A DNA stretch of 64,000 bases from Oscillospiraceae bacterium. GTDB taxonomy: Bacteria > Bacillota > Clostridia > Oscillospirales > Oscillospiraceae. Below, piece by piece: positions 7,836 through 16,036 of the stretch. Where the stretch lies: contig SVLI01000001.1 of the NCBI GenBank assembly GCA_015068035.1, positions 1-64,000 of the forward strand, written 5' to 3'. The position numbers and the translations under genes were made by a program. Position 1 is the first letter of the stretch, and every line of letters begins with the position of its first letter. The notes beneath the pieces were generated by a model. The model ran no database searches. It was not told the DNA's origin and saw only the letters and a list, made by a program, of their open reading frames with translations.

Positions 7836-8226
7836 AAACTTGTTGCCCGTCCCGCCGCACGCACGGCGATGCGGCTCATCTCGCCCACTCTGTTGCACCA
7901 GCGGCGGCCACGAAGTCCGCCGCGGCACTTTCGCGCGTCAGCGCGCGCACCCTACAAACAGCGCGAAGCGCGCTTTTAATCCTGCGCCCGCAGGCGCGTT
8001 TTCTCTTTCCCCTATTTATCTTTTCTAAAAAGAGAAATAGGGCCGCCGGAGGCAGGGGTGCCTCTCTCTGCCGCTGGTGCGGTGGAACGCGCCCACCAAC
8101 TTCCCTCCTCGCGGCATAGCCGCTGCGGTCGGATGCTAAAAATGTGCCACCGGCACATTTTCTTAACGCACCGACGGCGGACTTCGTGGCCGCCGCTGGT
8201 GCGGAAGGACGGGCAACAAGTTTTCA
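7836..8226. repeat. Composite inverted-repeat intergenic element (MITE/REP-like)
   Basis: This 391-bp noncoding stretch is bounded by inverted copies of one sequence: the left end (7836-7862) is the near-complement of the right end (8199-8226), core ACGGGCAACAAGTTTT. Just inside, 7896-7923 is a perfect inverted copy of 8175-8202 (28 bp). The right half also holds a module (8093-8175) that recurs at 9405-9487. No clear target-site duplication is seen. It fills most of the 560-bp gap 7725-8284, where I see no gene. Confidence 0.7.
8093..8175 (+). repeat. Dispersed intergenic repeat A, copy 1
   Basis: About 80 bp nearly identical to 9405-9487. It contains a GCGGCATAGCCGC mini-hairpin and a 10-bp perfect stem AAAATGTGCC / GGCACATTTT with a 3-nt loop. 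Confidence 0.85.
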
Positions 8227-8236
8227 CCGCACCGAC

Positions 8237-8268
8237 AAAAAAACCGGGAGCAGCCGTGGCTGCTCCCG
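8237..8268 (-). terminator. Terminator of the GDPD-family gene
   Basis: 11-bp perfect stem CGGGAGCAGCC (8245-8255) / GGCTGCTCCCG (8258-8268) followed on the minus strand by seven T. Confidence 0.9.
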
Positions 8269-8284
8269 CTCAAAACAAATTTGC

Positions 8285-9121
8285 TTATTTATACTGCGCC
8301 AGCGGACGGTAATACTCAAAGATCACCGCGTCGTTTTCCTTTTGCTTGGATGCGCTGTGCGAAGTCCAGTAAACCGGCATCGCGCCCAGCAGCTCCGACA
8401 CGCGCAGCAGCGGCGACTTTTTCCCCGAACCGTGCGCGATGAAGTGCGGCCGCGCCATCACATTCGTCAAACCGTTGGACAGCGCAAACGCGGTGAGAAG
8501 CGGGGTGCTCTCGTCGCGCAGCTCCTTAAAGGAGTTCGTGAGCTGGCCACGCAAAATATCCGGCGCGTTCTTGCGGAACCACGCCACGATGCGCGGGTCA
8601 AAGCTCTCCACGCAGATGGCCCCGTCATACTCACGGATGGCCTCCAGCGCCTTCTCGCAGAGAATGTCGTTCTTCTCGCCGGCGGATTTCAGCTCCAGAA
8701 TCACCGGGCCGCTGCCGTCCACCGCCTCAAGCGCTTCGTCCAGCGTGGGGATCTGCTCGTCGGTTTCGCCGAGGCGCAGCTCGCGCAGCTCGGCAAAGCT
8801 CGTTTCCGCAACTTCCTTATCCTCGCCGCACATGCGCAGGGTGTTTTCATCGTGCAGAATAACCGGCACATCGTCCGCCGTCAGCCGGGCGTCCATCTCC
8901 GCACCGTAGCCGGCCTTGGCCGCGGCACGAAAGGCGCTCAGCGAGTTTTCGGGGCGCATACCGGAGCGGTCATGCAGTCCGCGATGGGCAACGTTGCGGC
9001 CGTAAATCGTGCTTTTCTTTTCCTCATCGGCAGCGCCGGGCGCCGTGAGAACGGCAACGGCGGCAGCGGCGGCGGCAACAGCGCCGGCGGTGATCAAAAC
9101 GGCTTTGAGCCAAGGTTTCAT
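8285..9121 (-). CDS. Glycerophosphodiester phosphodiesterase family protein, membrane-anchored
   Basis: 278 residues from the ATG at 9121, chosen because the GGGAGG lies about 10 nt upstream (the ATG at 9139 would place the site inside the gene). An N-terminal helix (about 5-30) anchors it. The GDPD fold shows HRGLHD, PENSLSAF, an acidic EMDARLT and VILHD, the usual metal and catalytic positions, then ILELKS. Family members hydrolyse glycerophosphodiesters to glycerol-3-phosphate, here probably at the outer face of the membrane. It is monocistronic, with its own promoter and terminator. Confidence 0.88.
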   Translation of the reverse strand: MKPWLKAVLITAGAVAAAAAAVAVLTAPGAADEEKKSTIYGRNVAHRGLHDRSGMRPENSLSAFRAAAKAGYGAEMDARLTADDVPVILHDENTLRMCGEDKEVAETSFAELRELRLGETDEQIPTLDEALEAVDGSGPVILELKSAGEKNDILCEKALEAIREYDGAICVESFDPRIVAWFRKNAPDILRGQLTNSFKELRDESTPLLTAFALSNGLTNVMARPHFIAHGSGKKSPLLRVSELLGAMPVYWTSHSASKQKENDAVIFEYYRPLAQYK

Positions 9122-9166
9122 ATACAAAATACCTCCCAAAGAGCTTTACAGGTTTACGTTTAGAGT

Positions 9167-9195
9167 AGTATACCATTTTTGCATCAAAAGAGCAA
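9167..9195 (-). promoter_or_regulatory. Sigma-A promoter of the GDPD-family gene
   Basis: TTGCTC (9190-9195), 17-bp spacer, TATACT (9167-9172) on the minus strand. Confidence 0.7.
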
Positions 9196-9310
9196 CAAAA
9201 TCCTGCGAAAAAGGAAATTTTTTTCTTACATTGCAAAGAAATCGCCCCACTTGGGTGAAAATGCCCTCCGCGCGGGGGATGCACGCCTCTTGTGCGGCGC
9301 AGCGGCGGGG

Positions 9311-9515
9311 GCGGAGCGACGGGCAAGCGGTTTTCGCCGCGCCAAAGCCTCCCCTTACACAGGGGAGGCTTTACGCATCGCCGCGCCCGCGGCGCAGCGC
9401 GCTTACCAGCTTCCCTCCTCGCGGCATAGCCGCTGCGCTCGGCTCTGCTAAAAATGTGCCACCGGCACATTTTCTTTACGCGCCGACACAGGGGAGGCTT
9501 TTGCCTCCCCTCCAA
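9311..9515 (+). repeat. Repeat-rich intergenic block with repeat A copy 2
   Basis: 9311-9343 is a copy of the GACGGGCAA..GTTTTCGCCGCGCC motif. 9348-9371 is a CCTCCCC/GGGGAGG hairpin. 9405-9487 is repeat A copy 2, and 9488-9513 is another GGGGAGG/CCTCCCC hairpin. Together these occupy most of the gene-free stretch 9122-9596. The last hairpin lies 22 bp before a promoter. Confidence 0.8.
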
Positions 9516-9534
9516 ACATTTTCGCAAATGGCTC

Positions 9535-9564
9535 TTGTGATGCGCCGCCAGATTGTGCTATAAT
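9535..9564 (+). promoter_or_regulatory. Sigma-A promoter of the small zinc-ribbon gene
   Basis: TTGTGA (9535-9540), 18-bp spacer, TATAAT (9559-9564). Confidence 0.8.
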
Positions 9565-9596
9565 GCAGAAAACACTTGCAAACGGAGGAAACTTTC

Positions 9597-9797
9597 ATGT
9601 CCTGGGGAGCCTATTGGATGTATTACGACTGCAAGAACTGCGGCACGCACTATCGCTGGACGCTGGACTATCTCAGCGATCCGGATTTCGGCCGCTGCCC
9701 GAACTGCGGCGAGGAGAATGTCCTGGTCGCGGAGTCGAAGGACCTCAAGCCCGAAGACGCGGGGAAATACGCCGATTACATCGTCACGCAGTATTGA
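9597..9797 (+). CDS. Small zinc-ribbon protein
   Basis: 66 residues from the ATG at 9597, behind GGAGG at good spacing. Four cysteines form a ribbon: CKNCGTHY near residues 12-18 and CPNCGEE near 35-40. It is aromatic-rich at the N-terminus (WGAYWMYYDC). It has its own promoter and a strong terminator, so it is a deliberate single-gene unit. Function unknown; it may bind RNA, DNA or a partner protein. Confidence 0.7.
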   Translation: MSWGAYWMYYDCKNCGTHYRWTLDYLSDPDFGRCPNCGEENVLVAESKDLKPEDAGKYADYIVTQY

Positions 9798-9833
9798 TCG
9801 CGCTTGCAGCCCGTTTGAAAAGCGAAAACGCAG

Positions 9834-9877
9834 CAGGGACGCACATTCGCATTGGAATGTGCGTCCCTGTTTTTTTC
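9834..9877 (+). terminator. Terminator of the small zinc-ribbon gene
   Basis: 15-bp stem pairing CAGGGACGCACATTC (9834-9848) with its complement, followed by a run of seven T. Confidence 0.92.
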
Positions 9878-9948
9878 TGTTTCGCCGCGGCAGCGTCCAA
9901 AATCTTCCGCCGCTTCCTCGCTGCAAGCCCCGCGGATTTTCCGCCGCG

Positions 9949-10215
9949 TCACAGCAGATACTTCATCAGCAGCAGCAAAATCACGCCCGGCAGGCCGAGT
10001 ATCCCCACGACAATGGCGTTAAACCAGTTGACCGGCAGGCTAATGCCGAAGTTTCCGCCGAAATAATTGAGCAGCATCAGCGCAACGTAGCCGATCAGCG
10101 CGTTGAGCAGCAGCTTGAAAATCCATTTCAGCGGCTTGCGAAACAGCCACACAACCAAAATCACCGCCAGAATGCCGACAACGGCATACAGCAGCACAGT
10201 AGCGGGAATTTCCAT
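9949..10215 (-). CDS. bofA: BofA, inhibitor of pro-sigma-K processing
   Basis: 88 residues from the ATG at 10215; the longer open frame upstream has non-coding composition. Three hydrophobic segments end in the family C-terminus GILGLPGVILLLL. In Bacillus BofA sits in the outer forespore membrane and holds the SpoIVFB protease inactive until the forespore signal arrives. It follows a yaaL gene, the same pairing as in Bacillus (recR-yaaL-bofA), but here recR is 49 kb away. Its presence implies a late sporulation programme, now or ancestrally. Confidence 0.85.
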   Translation of the reverse strand: MEIPATVLLYAVVGILAVILVVWLFRKPLKWIFKLLLNALIGYVALMLLNYFGGNFGISLPVNWFNAIVVGILGLPGVILLLLMKYLL

Positions 10216-10264
10216 ATGTAAAATAACCTCCCATCCCGCGCCCGGGCGGGCGATAGCCGCCCGC

Positions 10265-10480
10265 TCAAAGCCCGATGGATTTGATTTGCCGGATTGCGCT
10301 GTTGTAACGCGCGCGCAGCGCATTGATCTCGAAAATGCAGGCATCCACCGTGTCCGGATCCGCGCTCTGCTCAAAGCCGAAATAGGCGGCCGTGAGCGCA
10401 TCGCGCAGCTCGCCGAGCTGATTTTTCGCGTGCAGCAGCTCTTCTTTGCGCCGGGCGCGCAGCTTTCTCTGTGCAGACAT
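10265..10480 (-). CDS. YaaL-like protein (DUF2508)
   Basis: 71 residues from the ATG at 10480 with GGGAGG upstream. It is a helical, charged small protein. Length, the LGELRDALTAAYFGFEQ region and the following bofA agree with the DUF2508/YaaL family, whose role is unknown. The gene pair is separated by about 50 bp and is presumably cotranscribed. Confidence 0.75.
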   Translation of the reverse strand: MSAQRKLRARRKEELLHAKNQLGELRDALTAAYFGFEQSADPDTVDACIFEINALRARYNSAIRQIKSIGL

Positions 10481-11145
10481 CTTATACCTCCCGCTTATCT
10501 TTTGCAAGTTCGGATTGTTTTCCGTTTTTCGGGGGCGGCTTGTTCCCCTCTGTTATTTTATTCCGCCCGGGCGCGCTTTAATCAGAAAAATTTACTAAGT
10601 TTATTTCCGCGCGGGCGCGCCATACTATGACCAGACAGTTCTTCAGCGCAGCGCGCGGCCTGCCCGGAGCCGAACCGGCGCAGACCCGAAAAAGCGCCTG
10701 TGCGATGCAAAATACATCCCGTTTCCGCATCGAAGCGCGCATCGAAGCGCCAAACTTCTTTGCCTCAAAACGGCGAATGTGTTTTGAAAAAGCGAATTTC
10801 CTTCGCTCTGTCGAGCGCCAAAAGCGCCAAGCGCGCTTCGGTGCGGAAACCCGCGGCGGGCTTTGATGGCTCTCCGCGGGTTTTTTATGCGCTGGGATGA
10901 AAGGCAGAGCCTTTCATTCCCAAAGGGGATTGCACCGCGCTGCAGCGCACTCGCTAAAGCTCGCACGTTTGCGCGGCGAGAAGTGTTTTCTCCGCCGTAC
11001 ATGCCGCCGGAGAAAACGCTTAAACTTTTTTCGCATCTGCGGATGCGAACTCTGCGAGGCGGAGCGCAAAAATCCTCTCGCCCGTCCTTCCGCGCCTCTG
11101 GCGATGCGACACGCAACAAGTTTTCGCCCCGCCCCCGCGCCGTGC
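10481..11145. other. Gene-free stretch with repeats and an orphan terminator
   Basis: No open frame here has a site or recognisable protein. It holds a plus-strand terminator (10848-10886), a palindromic repeat GATGAAAGGC/GCCTTTCATT (10892-10930) that recurs at 15819-15846, and a copy of the GACGGGCAACAAGTTTT-type motif (11101-11133). A weak plus-strand promoter-like pair (TTTATT 10600-10605, 17 bp, TACTAT 10623-10628) precedes the terminator. Confidence 0.6.
10848..10886 (+). terminator. Orphan plus-strand terminator
   Basis: 9-bp stem AACCCGCGG (10848-10856) / CCGCGGGTT (10874-10882) with a following T run. No plus-strand gene lies upstream, which hints at an unannotated transcript. Confidence 0.65.
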
Positions 11146-11174
11146 TTGCATTTTTCCTTTCCTTGCGATATACT
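11146..11174 (+). promoter_or_regulatory. Sigma-A promoter of parE-like gene
   Basis: TTGCAT (11146-11151), 17-bp spacer, TATACT (11169-11174), about 60 bp before the start codon. Confidence 0.78.
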
Positions 11175-11232
11175 AAATAGACATGGGTAAAATTGCCATA
11201 ACTACAATATTCTGTGATACGGGAGTAAAAAC

Positions 11233-13233
11233 ATGAGCACTGCAAAGCGCGCAGTTTACGACAACGAGAGCATATCGCAGCTCAAGGGCGCGGACCGCGT
11301 CCGCAAGCGGCCGGGCGTCATCTTCGGCTCGGACGGACTGGACGGCTGCCAGCACGCCGTGTTTGAAATCCTCTCCAACTCCATCGACGAGGCGCGGGAG
11401 GGGCACGGCAATCTCATCACCGTCACGCGGTTTGAGGATAAGAGCATCGAGATTGAAGACCAGGGCCGCGGCTGCCCCGTGGACTGGAACGAGAACGAGA
11501 AGCGCTACAACTGGGAGCTGGTCTTCTGCGAGCTGTATGCCGGCGGCAAATACAGCAACGACGAGGGCGAGAATTACGAATACTCCCTCGGTCTCAACGG
11601 CCTCGGCTCCTGCGCCACGCAGTATGCCAGCGAATATATGGACGTCACCGTCCGGCGCGACGGGAAGAAATATTCCCTCCACTTCAAAAAGGGCGCGCCC
11701 GTGGGCAAAAAGGGCAAGGAGCTGCTCATTGAGGAAACCGACCGCGGCAAGAAAACCGGCACGACCATCCGCTGGCTGCCGGATTTGGAGGTGTTCACGG
11801 ACATCAACATCCCCGTGGAATACTTCACCGAAACCTTGCGGCGGCAGGCGGTTGTCAACGCGGGCGTCACCTTCCGCTTCCGCAATCAGGTCGGCGGCCG
11901 CTTTGAGACGACGGATTTCTGCTATGAAAACGGCGTGACGGACTATGTTGCCGAGCTCGTCGGCGAACAGGCGCTCACCGCGCCCTATTACATCGAAACG
12001 GAAAAGCGCGGGCGCGACCGCGAGGATAAGCCCGAATACAAGGTCAAGCTCTCCGCCGCGTTCTGCTTCTCCAACAAAACCAACGTCATCGAGTATTATC
12101 ACAACAGCTCCTGGCTCGAGCACGGCGGCGCGCCGGACAAGGCCGCGCGCAGCGCCTTTGTCTACGCCGTGGACGCCTATCTGAAAAAAATCGGCAAATA
12201 TCAGAAGAACGAGAGCAAGGTCACCTTCCAGGATGTGGCGGACTGCCTTGTGCTCGTCACCAACTGCTTCTCCACGCAGACCTCCTACGAAAATCAGACG
12301 AAAAAGGCCATCACCAACCGTTTCATTCAGGAGGCGATGACGGACTTTTTCAAGGCGCAGCTTGAGGTTTATTTCATCGAGAACAAGCCGGAGGCGGACC
12401 GCATCGCCGAGCAGGTGCTCATCAACAAGCGCTCGCGCGAGCAGGCGGAAAAAGCGCGCGTGACGATCAAAACGCGCCTGACCGGCAGTATGGACATCTC
12501 CAACCGCGTGCAGAAATTCGTGGACTGCCGCAGCAAGGATGTGGAAAAGCGCGAACTGTATATCGTGGAGGGCGACTCCGCGCTTGGCGCCTGCAAGCTC
12601 AGCCGCGATGCGGAGTTTCAGGGCATCATGCCCGTGCGCGGCAAGATCCTCAACTGCCTGAAGGCGGATTATGCCCGCATCTTCAAAAGCGAAATCATCA
12701 CCGACCTCATCAAAGTGATGGGCTGCGGGGTGGAGGTGGAAAAGGGCCGCGGGAAGGACATGGCGGGCTTTAACCTCTCCGCGCTGCGCTGGAACAAAAT
12801 CATCATCTGCACGGACGCGGACTATGACGGATATCAGATCCGCACGCTCATCATCACCATGCTCTATCGGCTCACGCCCACGCTCATCCGCGAGGGCTGC
12901 GTCTACATCGCGGAAACGCCGCTTTACGAGATCGGCTGCAAGGAAAAAACATGGTTTGCCTATTCCGAGGCGGAAAAGGCGAAGATTCTATCGGAGCTGG
13001 AGGGGCAGAAAGTCAGCATCCAGCGCAGCAAGGGTCTCGGCGAGAACGACCCCGAGATGATGTGGCTGACCACCATGAACCCCGAAACGCGCCGCCTCAT
13101 CAAGATCATGCCGGAGGATGCCGAGAAAACCGCCGCCATGTTCGATCTTCTGCTGGGCGACGATCTTGCCGGGCGCAAGGCGCACATCGCCGAGCACGGT
13201 CACCGCTTCCTCGACCTCGCCGACCTCTCCTGA
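11233..13233 (+). CDS. parE: Type II DNA topoisomerase subunit B (ParE/GyrB-like)
   Basis: 666 residues, ATG behind GGGAG. The ATP-driven subunit of a DNA strand-passing enzyme. The GHKL ATPase site is seen in FEILSNSIDEA (Glu45, Asn49) and SLGLNGLGS; the TOPRIM metal site in VEGDSALGACK (near 446) and TDADYDGYQI (near 527); then KGLGENDPEMMWLTTMNP. Several positions normally invariant in GyrB (GGSAK, DVDGAHI) are changed, so it is a divergent branch, probably the topoisomerase IV or an accessory gyrase-like pair rather than the main gyrase. The partner subunit follows after 339 bp. Confidence 0.88.
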   Translation: MSTAKRAVYDNESISQLKGADRVRKRPGVIFGSDGLDGCQHAVFEILSNSIDEAREGHGNLITVTRFEDKSIEIEDQGRGCPVDWNENEKRYNWELVFCELYAGGKYSNDEGENYEYSLGLNGLGSCATQYASEYMDVTVRRDGKKYSLHFKKGAPVGKKGKELLIEETDRGKKTGTTIRWLPDLEVFTDINIPVEYFTETLRRQAVVNAGVTFRFRNQVGGRFETTDFCYENGVTDYVAELVGEQALTAPYYIETEKRGRDREDKPEYKVKLSAAFCFSNKTNVIEYYHNSSWLEHGGAPDKAARSAFVYAVDAYLKKIGKYQKNESKVTFQDVADCLVLVTNCFSTQTSYENQTKKAITNRFIQEAMTDFFKAQLEVYFIENKPEADRIAEQVLINKRSREQAEKARVTIKTRLTGSMDISNRVQKFVDCRSKDVEKRELYIVEGDSALGACKLSRDAEFQGIMPVRGKILNCLKADYARIFKSEIITDLIKVMGCGVEVEKGRGKDMAGFNLSALRWNKIIICTDADYDGYQIRTLIITMLYRLTPTLIREGCVYIAETPLYEIGCKEKTWFAYSEAEKAKILSELEGQKVSIQRSKGLGENDPEMMWLTTMNPETRRLIKIMPEDAEKTAAMFDLLLGDDLAGRKAHIAEHGHRFLDLADLS

Positions 13234-13572
13234 TTTTTCCCGTGCGCTGCGGATGCCCCCGCGCGGATATTCCCGAATCCCGCAAGCTTAATCCGCGCAC
13301 TCCCCCGAACCCCACAAGCTCAGTCCCCCCGTGCGCTGCGGATGCCCAATCCCCCTGCGGATAATCCCTTAACCCCCCGCGCGGATTTCCCAAGCCCCGC
13401 AAACTCAATCCCCGCACTCCCCATCCCCGCAAGCTCAATCCCCCCGCAGCGGACAATCCCATCCCCGCGCGGATTTCCTCATAATCCCCCGCCGCAGTTC
13501 GCGGCAAGCCTTTCCCCCTTTTCGGGCAGCGAAGGCTTCCAAATCATCTCAACGAAAAGCAGGTGACGCACC
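13234..13572 (+). repeat. C-rich degenerate repeat between the topoisomerase subunit genes
   Basis: No gene. The stretch is cytosine-rich on the plus strand with imperfect repeats of CCCGCAAGCTCAATCCCCG (near 13278, 13310, 13398, 13425) and two copies of GTGCGCTGCGGATGCCC (13241-13257, 13331-13347). It is unusually long for the gap inside a two-subunit enzyme locus. Confidence 0.7.
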
Positions 13573-15813
13573 ATGCCGAAAAAGAAAAAACCCGCCGAGG
13601 GCGTCAAGCGTAAGGAAAACCCCAATGTCATGGGGCTGCGCAGCGCGGTTTTGGAGCAGCCCATCACCGAAACGCTCGAGACGAACTATATGCCCTACGC
13701 CATGAGCGTCATCGTCTCGCGCGCGATTCCGGAGATTGACGGCTTCAAGCCCAGCCACCGCAAGCTGCTCTACACGATGTATGACATGGGGCTGCTCACA
13801 AAGCCGCGCACCAAGAGCGCCAACATCGTCGGGCAGACGATGAAGCTCAATCCCCACGGCGACGCCGCCATTTACGAGACGATGGTGCGTCTGAGTAAGG
13901 GCTACGAAGCGCTGCTCACGCCCTTTGTCGATTCCAAGGGCAACTTCGGCAAGGTCTATTCGCGCGACATGGCCTACGCCGCCAGCCGTTATACCGAGGC
14001 CAAGCTCTCGCCCATCTGCGCGGAGCTGTTTCGGGACATTTCCAGCGACACCGTGGATTTTGTCGATAACTACGACGGCAGCATGCTCGAGCCGACGCTT
14101 CTGCCCACGACCTTCCCGAATGTGCTCGTCAGCGCAAACATGGGCATCGCCGTCGGCATGGCCTCGAACATCTGCGGCTTCAACCTCACGGAGGTCTGCG
14201 AAACGGCCATCGCGTGCATCCAGGACCCCGACCATAACATCAGCACGACGCTCCCCGCGCCGGACTTCCCGACGGGCGGCGAGCTGATTTACAATCAGGC
14301 GGAGATGGAGCAGATTTACTCCACCGGCCGCGGCAGCGTGAAGCTGCGCGCGAAGTGGCGCCATCTGCCGGGGGAAAACCTCATCGAGGTTTATGAAATT
14401 CCCTATTCCACCACCGCCGAGGCGATCATGGACAAGGTCGCCGAGCTCATCAAAAGCGGCAAGCTGCGCGAGATTGCGGATATGCGCGACGAGACGGATC
14501 TCGGTGGACTCAAGCTCGCCATCGACCTCAAGCGCGGCACGGATCCCGACAAGCTCATGCAAAAGCTCTTCAAGCTCACCCCGCTGCAGGACAGCGTGTC
14601 CTGCAACTTCAACATCCTCATCGCCGGCATGCCGCGCGTGATGGGCGTGCGGGAAATTCTGGACGAGTGGACGGCATGGCGCACGGAGTGCGTCCGCCGC
14701 CGGGTATACTATGATCTGACGCGCAAGAAGGAAAAGCTGCATCTGCTCAACGGTCTGAAGAAGATCCTGCTGGACATCGACAAGGCCATCTCCATCATCC
14801 GCGGCACGGAAAAGGAAGCCGACGTTGTGCCGAACCTGATGATCGGCTTTGGCATTGATCAGATTCAGGCGGAGTACGTGGCGGAAATCCGCCTGCGCAA
14901 CATCAACCGCGAATACATTCTCAAGCGCGTGGAAGAGGTCTCCCGCCTCGAGGAAGAGATCGCGGATCTGGAGCTGACGCTCTCCTCCGCGCGCCGCGTG
15001 AAGAAAATCATCGTCGAGGAGCTGCGCCAGGTCGTGAAGAAATATCCCGCGCCGCGGAAAACGGACATCGTCTGGAGCGGCGAAGTGGAGGAATATGTCG
15101 AGGAGGAGCATGTGGAGGACTATCCCGTGCATCTCTTCCTCTCGGGGGGCGGCTATCTGAAAAAGATCACGCCGCAGTCCCTGCGCATGAACGCTGAGCA
15201 GAAGTATAAGGAGGGCGACGGGCTCTTCTGGACCTCCGAGGCCACGAATGCCGAGGAGCTGCTCGTCTTTACCGATAAGCAGCAGGTGTATAAGCTGCGC
15301 CTGCGCGATCTGGCGGACACCAAGGCCAGCGTTCTCGGCACCTATCTGCCCACGCAGCTCGGCTTTGACGAGGAGGAGCACGTCTTTGCCGCGGTGAAAC
15401 CGGGGGATTATACGGGCAGCCTGCTGCTGATCTATGAAAACGGCAAGATCGGCCGCGTGGAGCTTTCGGCCTACGCCACCAAAACCAACCGCCGCAAGCT
15501 CACCGGCGCGTATTCCGACAAATGCCCGCTCGCGGCGATTCTTCCGCTGCGGGAGGAGACCGAAATCGCCCTCTATTCAACGGACGGCCGCGCGCTGGTG
15601 TTTTCCTCCGCGCTGCTCGCGCCGAAAAGCTCGCGCACAACGCAGGGCGTCGGCGTGATGAGCCTCAAGGGCAAGCATAAGCTTGAAAAGGCAAAGCCGC
15701 TTGGCGAAACGCCGATTCAAAACCTCTCGCGCTACCGTGTGCGCAGCCTGCCGGCAGCGGGCGCGCTCTTGCGCGAGGAGGACCGCGGCGAGGAGCAGAT
15801 GAATCTGCTGTAA
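13573..15813 (+). CDS. parC: Type II DNA topoisomerase subunit A (ParC/GyrA-like)
   Basis: 746 residues, shorter than most GyrA (~820-870). The breakage-reunion subunit: the catalytic tyrosine is Tyr140 in ASRYTEAKL, after LNPHGDAAIYE. The winged-helix and tower regions are followed by a coiled coil (about 435-490) and a beta-pinwheel C-terminal domain with TTQGVGVMSLKG-type blades. I see no GyrA-box (QRRGGKG), which favours topoisomerase IV-type decatenation over negative supercoiling. It starts with a basic tail MPKKKKPAEG. It pairs with the subunit B upstream. Confidence 0.88.
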   Translation: MPKKKKPAEGVKRKENPNVMGLRSAVLEQPITETLETNYMPYAMSVIVSRAIPEIDGFKPSHRKLLYTMYDMGLLTKPRTKSANIVGQTMKLNPHGDAAIYETMVRLSKGYEALLTPFVDSKGNFGKVYSRDMAYAASRYTEAKLSPICAELFRDISSDTVDFVDNYDGSMLEPTLLPTTFPNVLVSANMGIAVGMASNICGFNLTEVCETAIACIQDPDHNISTTLPAPDFPTGGELIYNQAEMEQIYSTGRGSVKLRAKWRHLPGENLIEVYEIPYSTTAEAIMDKVAELIKSGKLREIADMRDETDLGGLKLAIDLKRGTDPDKLMQKLFKLTPLQDSVSCNFNILIAGMPRVMGVREILDEWTAWRTECVRRRVYYDLTRKKEKLHLLNGLKKILLDIDKAISIIRGTEKEADVVPNLMIGFGIDQIQAEYVAEIRLRNINREYILKRVEEVSRLEEEIADLELTLSSARRVKKIIVEELRQVVKKYPAPRKTDIVWSGEVEEYVEEEHVEDYPVHLFLSGGGYLKKITPQSLRMNAEQKYKEGDGLFWTSEATNAEELLVFTDKQQVYKLRLRDLADTKASVLGTYLPTQLGFDEEEHVFAAVKPGDYTGSLLLIYENGKIGRVELSAYATKTNRRKLTGAYSDKCPLAAILPLREETEIALYSTDGRALVFSSALLAPKSSRTTQGVGVMSLKGKHKLEKAKPLGETPIQNLSRYRVRSLPAAGALLREEDRGEEQMNLL

Positions 15814-15818
15814 ACCCA

Positions 15819-16008
15819 CTGGGATGAAAGCCAGAGCCTTTCATTAAACCCCTTGCCTCCCCTTGCGAAGGGGAGGTGCCCAGTGCGCACACTGGGCGGA
15901 GAGGTCGAAAAGCCCTCTCAGTCAGCTACGCTGACAGCTCTCCCAGAGGGAGAGCCAAGGGGGATTGGGTGCAAAGTCGGGCGCGGCAAAAAACCTGTTG
16001 CCCAGTCC
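15819..16008 (+). repeat. Composite intergenic repeat after parC-like gene
   Basis: Three modules in a row: a GATGAAAGCC/GCCTTTCATT-type palindrome (15819-15846, recurring at 10892); a block of nested hairpins (15850-15965: GGGGAGG, GCCCAGTGCGCACACTGGGC, TCAGCTACGCTGA, CTCTCCCAGAGGGAGAG); and a reversed copy of the GGGCAACAAGTTTT motif (15981-16008). It probably also ends transcription from the topoisomerase genes. Confidence 0.8.
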
Positions 16009-16036
16009 TTCCCCATGCAAAAAGGAGTATATTTCC

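Noticed and set aside
7503-8312. Several overlapping frames of 70-160 codons
   Set aside because: They cross inverted repeats and a promoter; no frame has a start signal or recognisable protein.
8093-9487. CRISPR-like repetition
   Set aside because: Only two copies 1.3 kb apart with a gene between; no regular spacers or cas genes anywhere in the window.
10627-10866. 79-codon frame in the gap before parE
   Set aside because: No ribosome site, composition like random GC-rich DNA, ends in the terminator stem.
13549-15381. 610-codon open frame antisense to the parC-like gene
   Set aside because: Same mirror effect; the plus-strand gene is clearly real with catalytic motifs.
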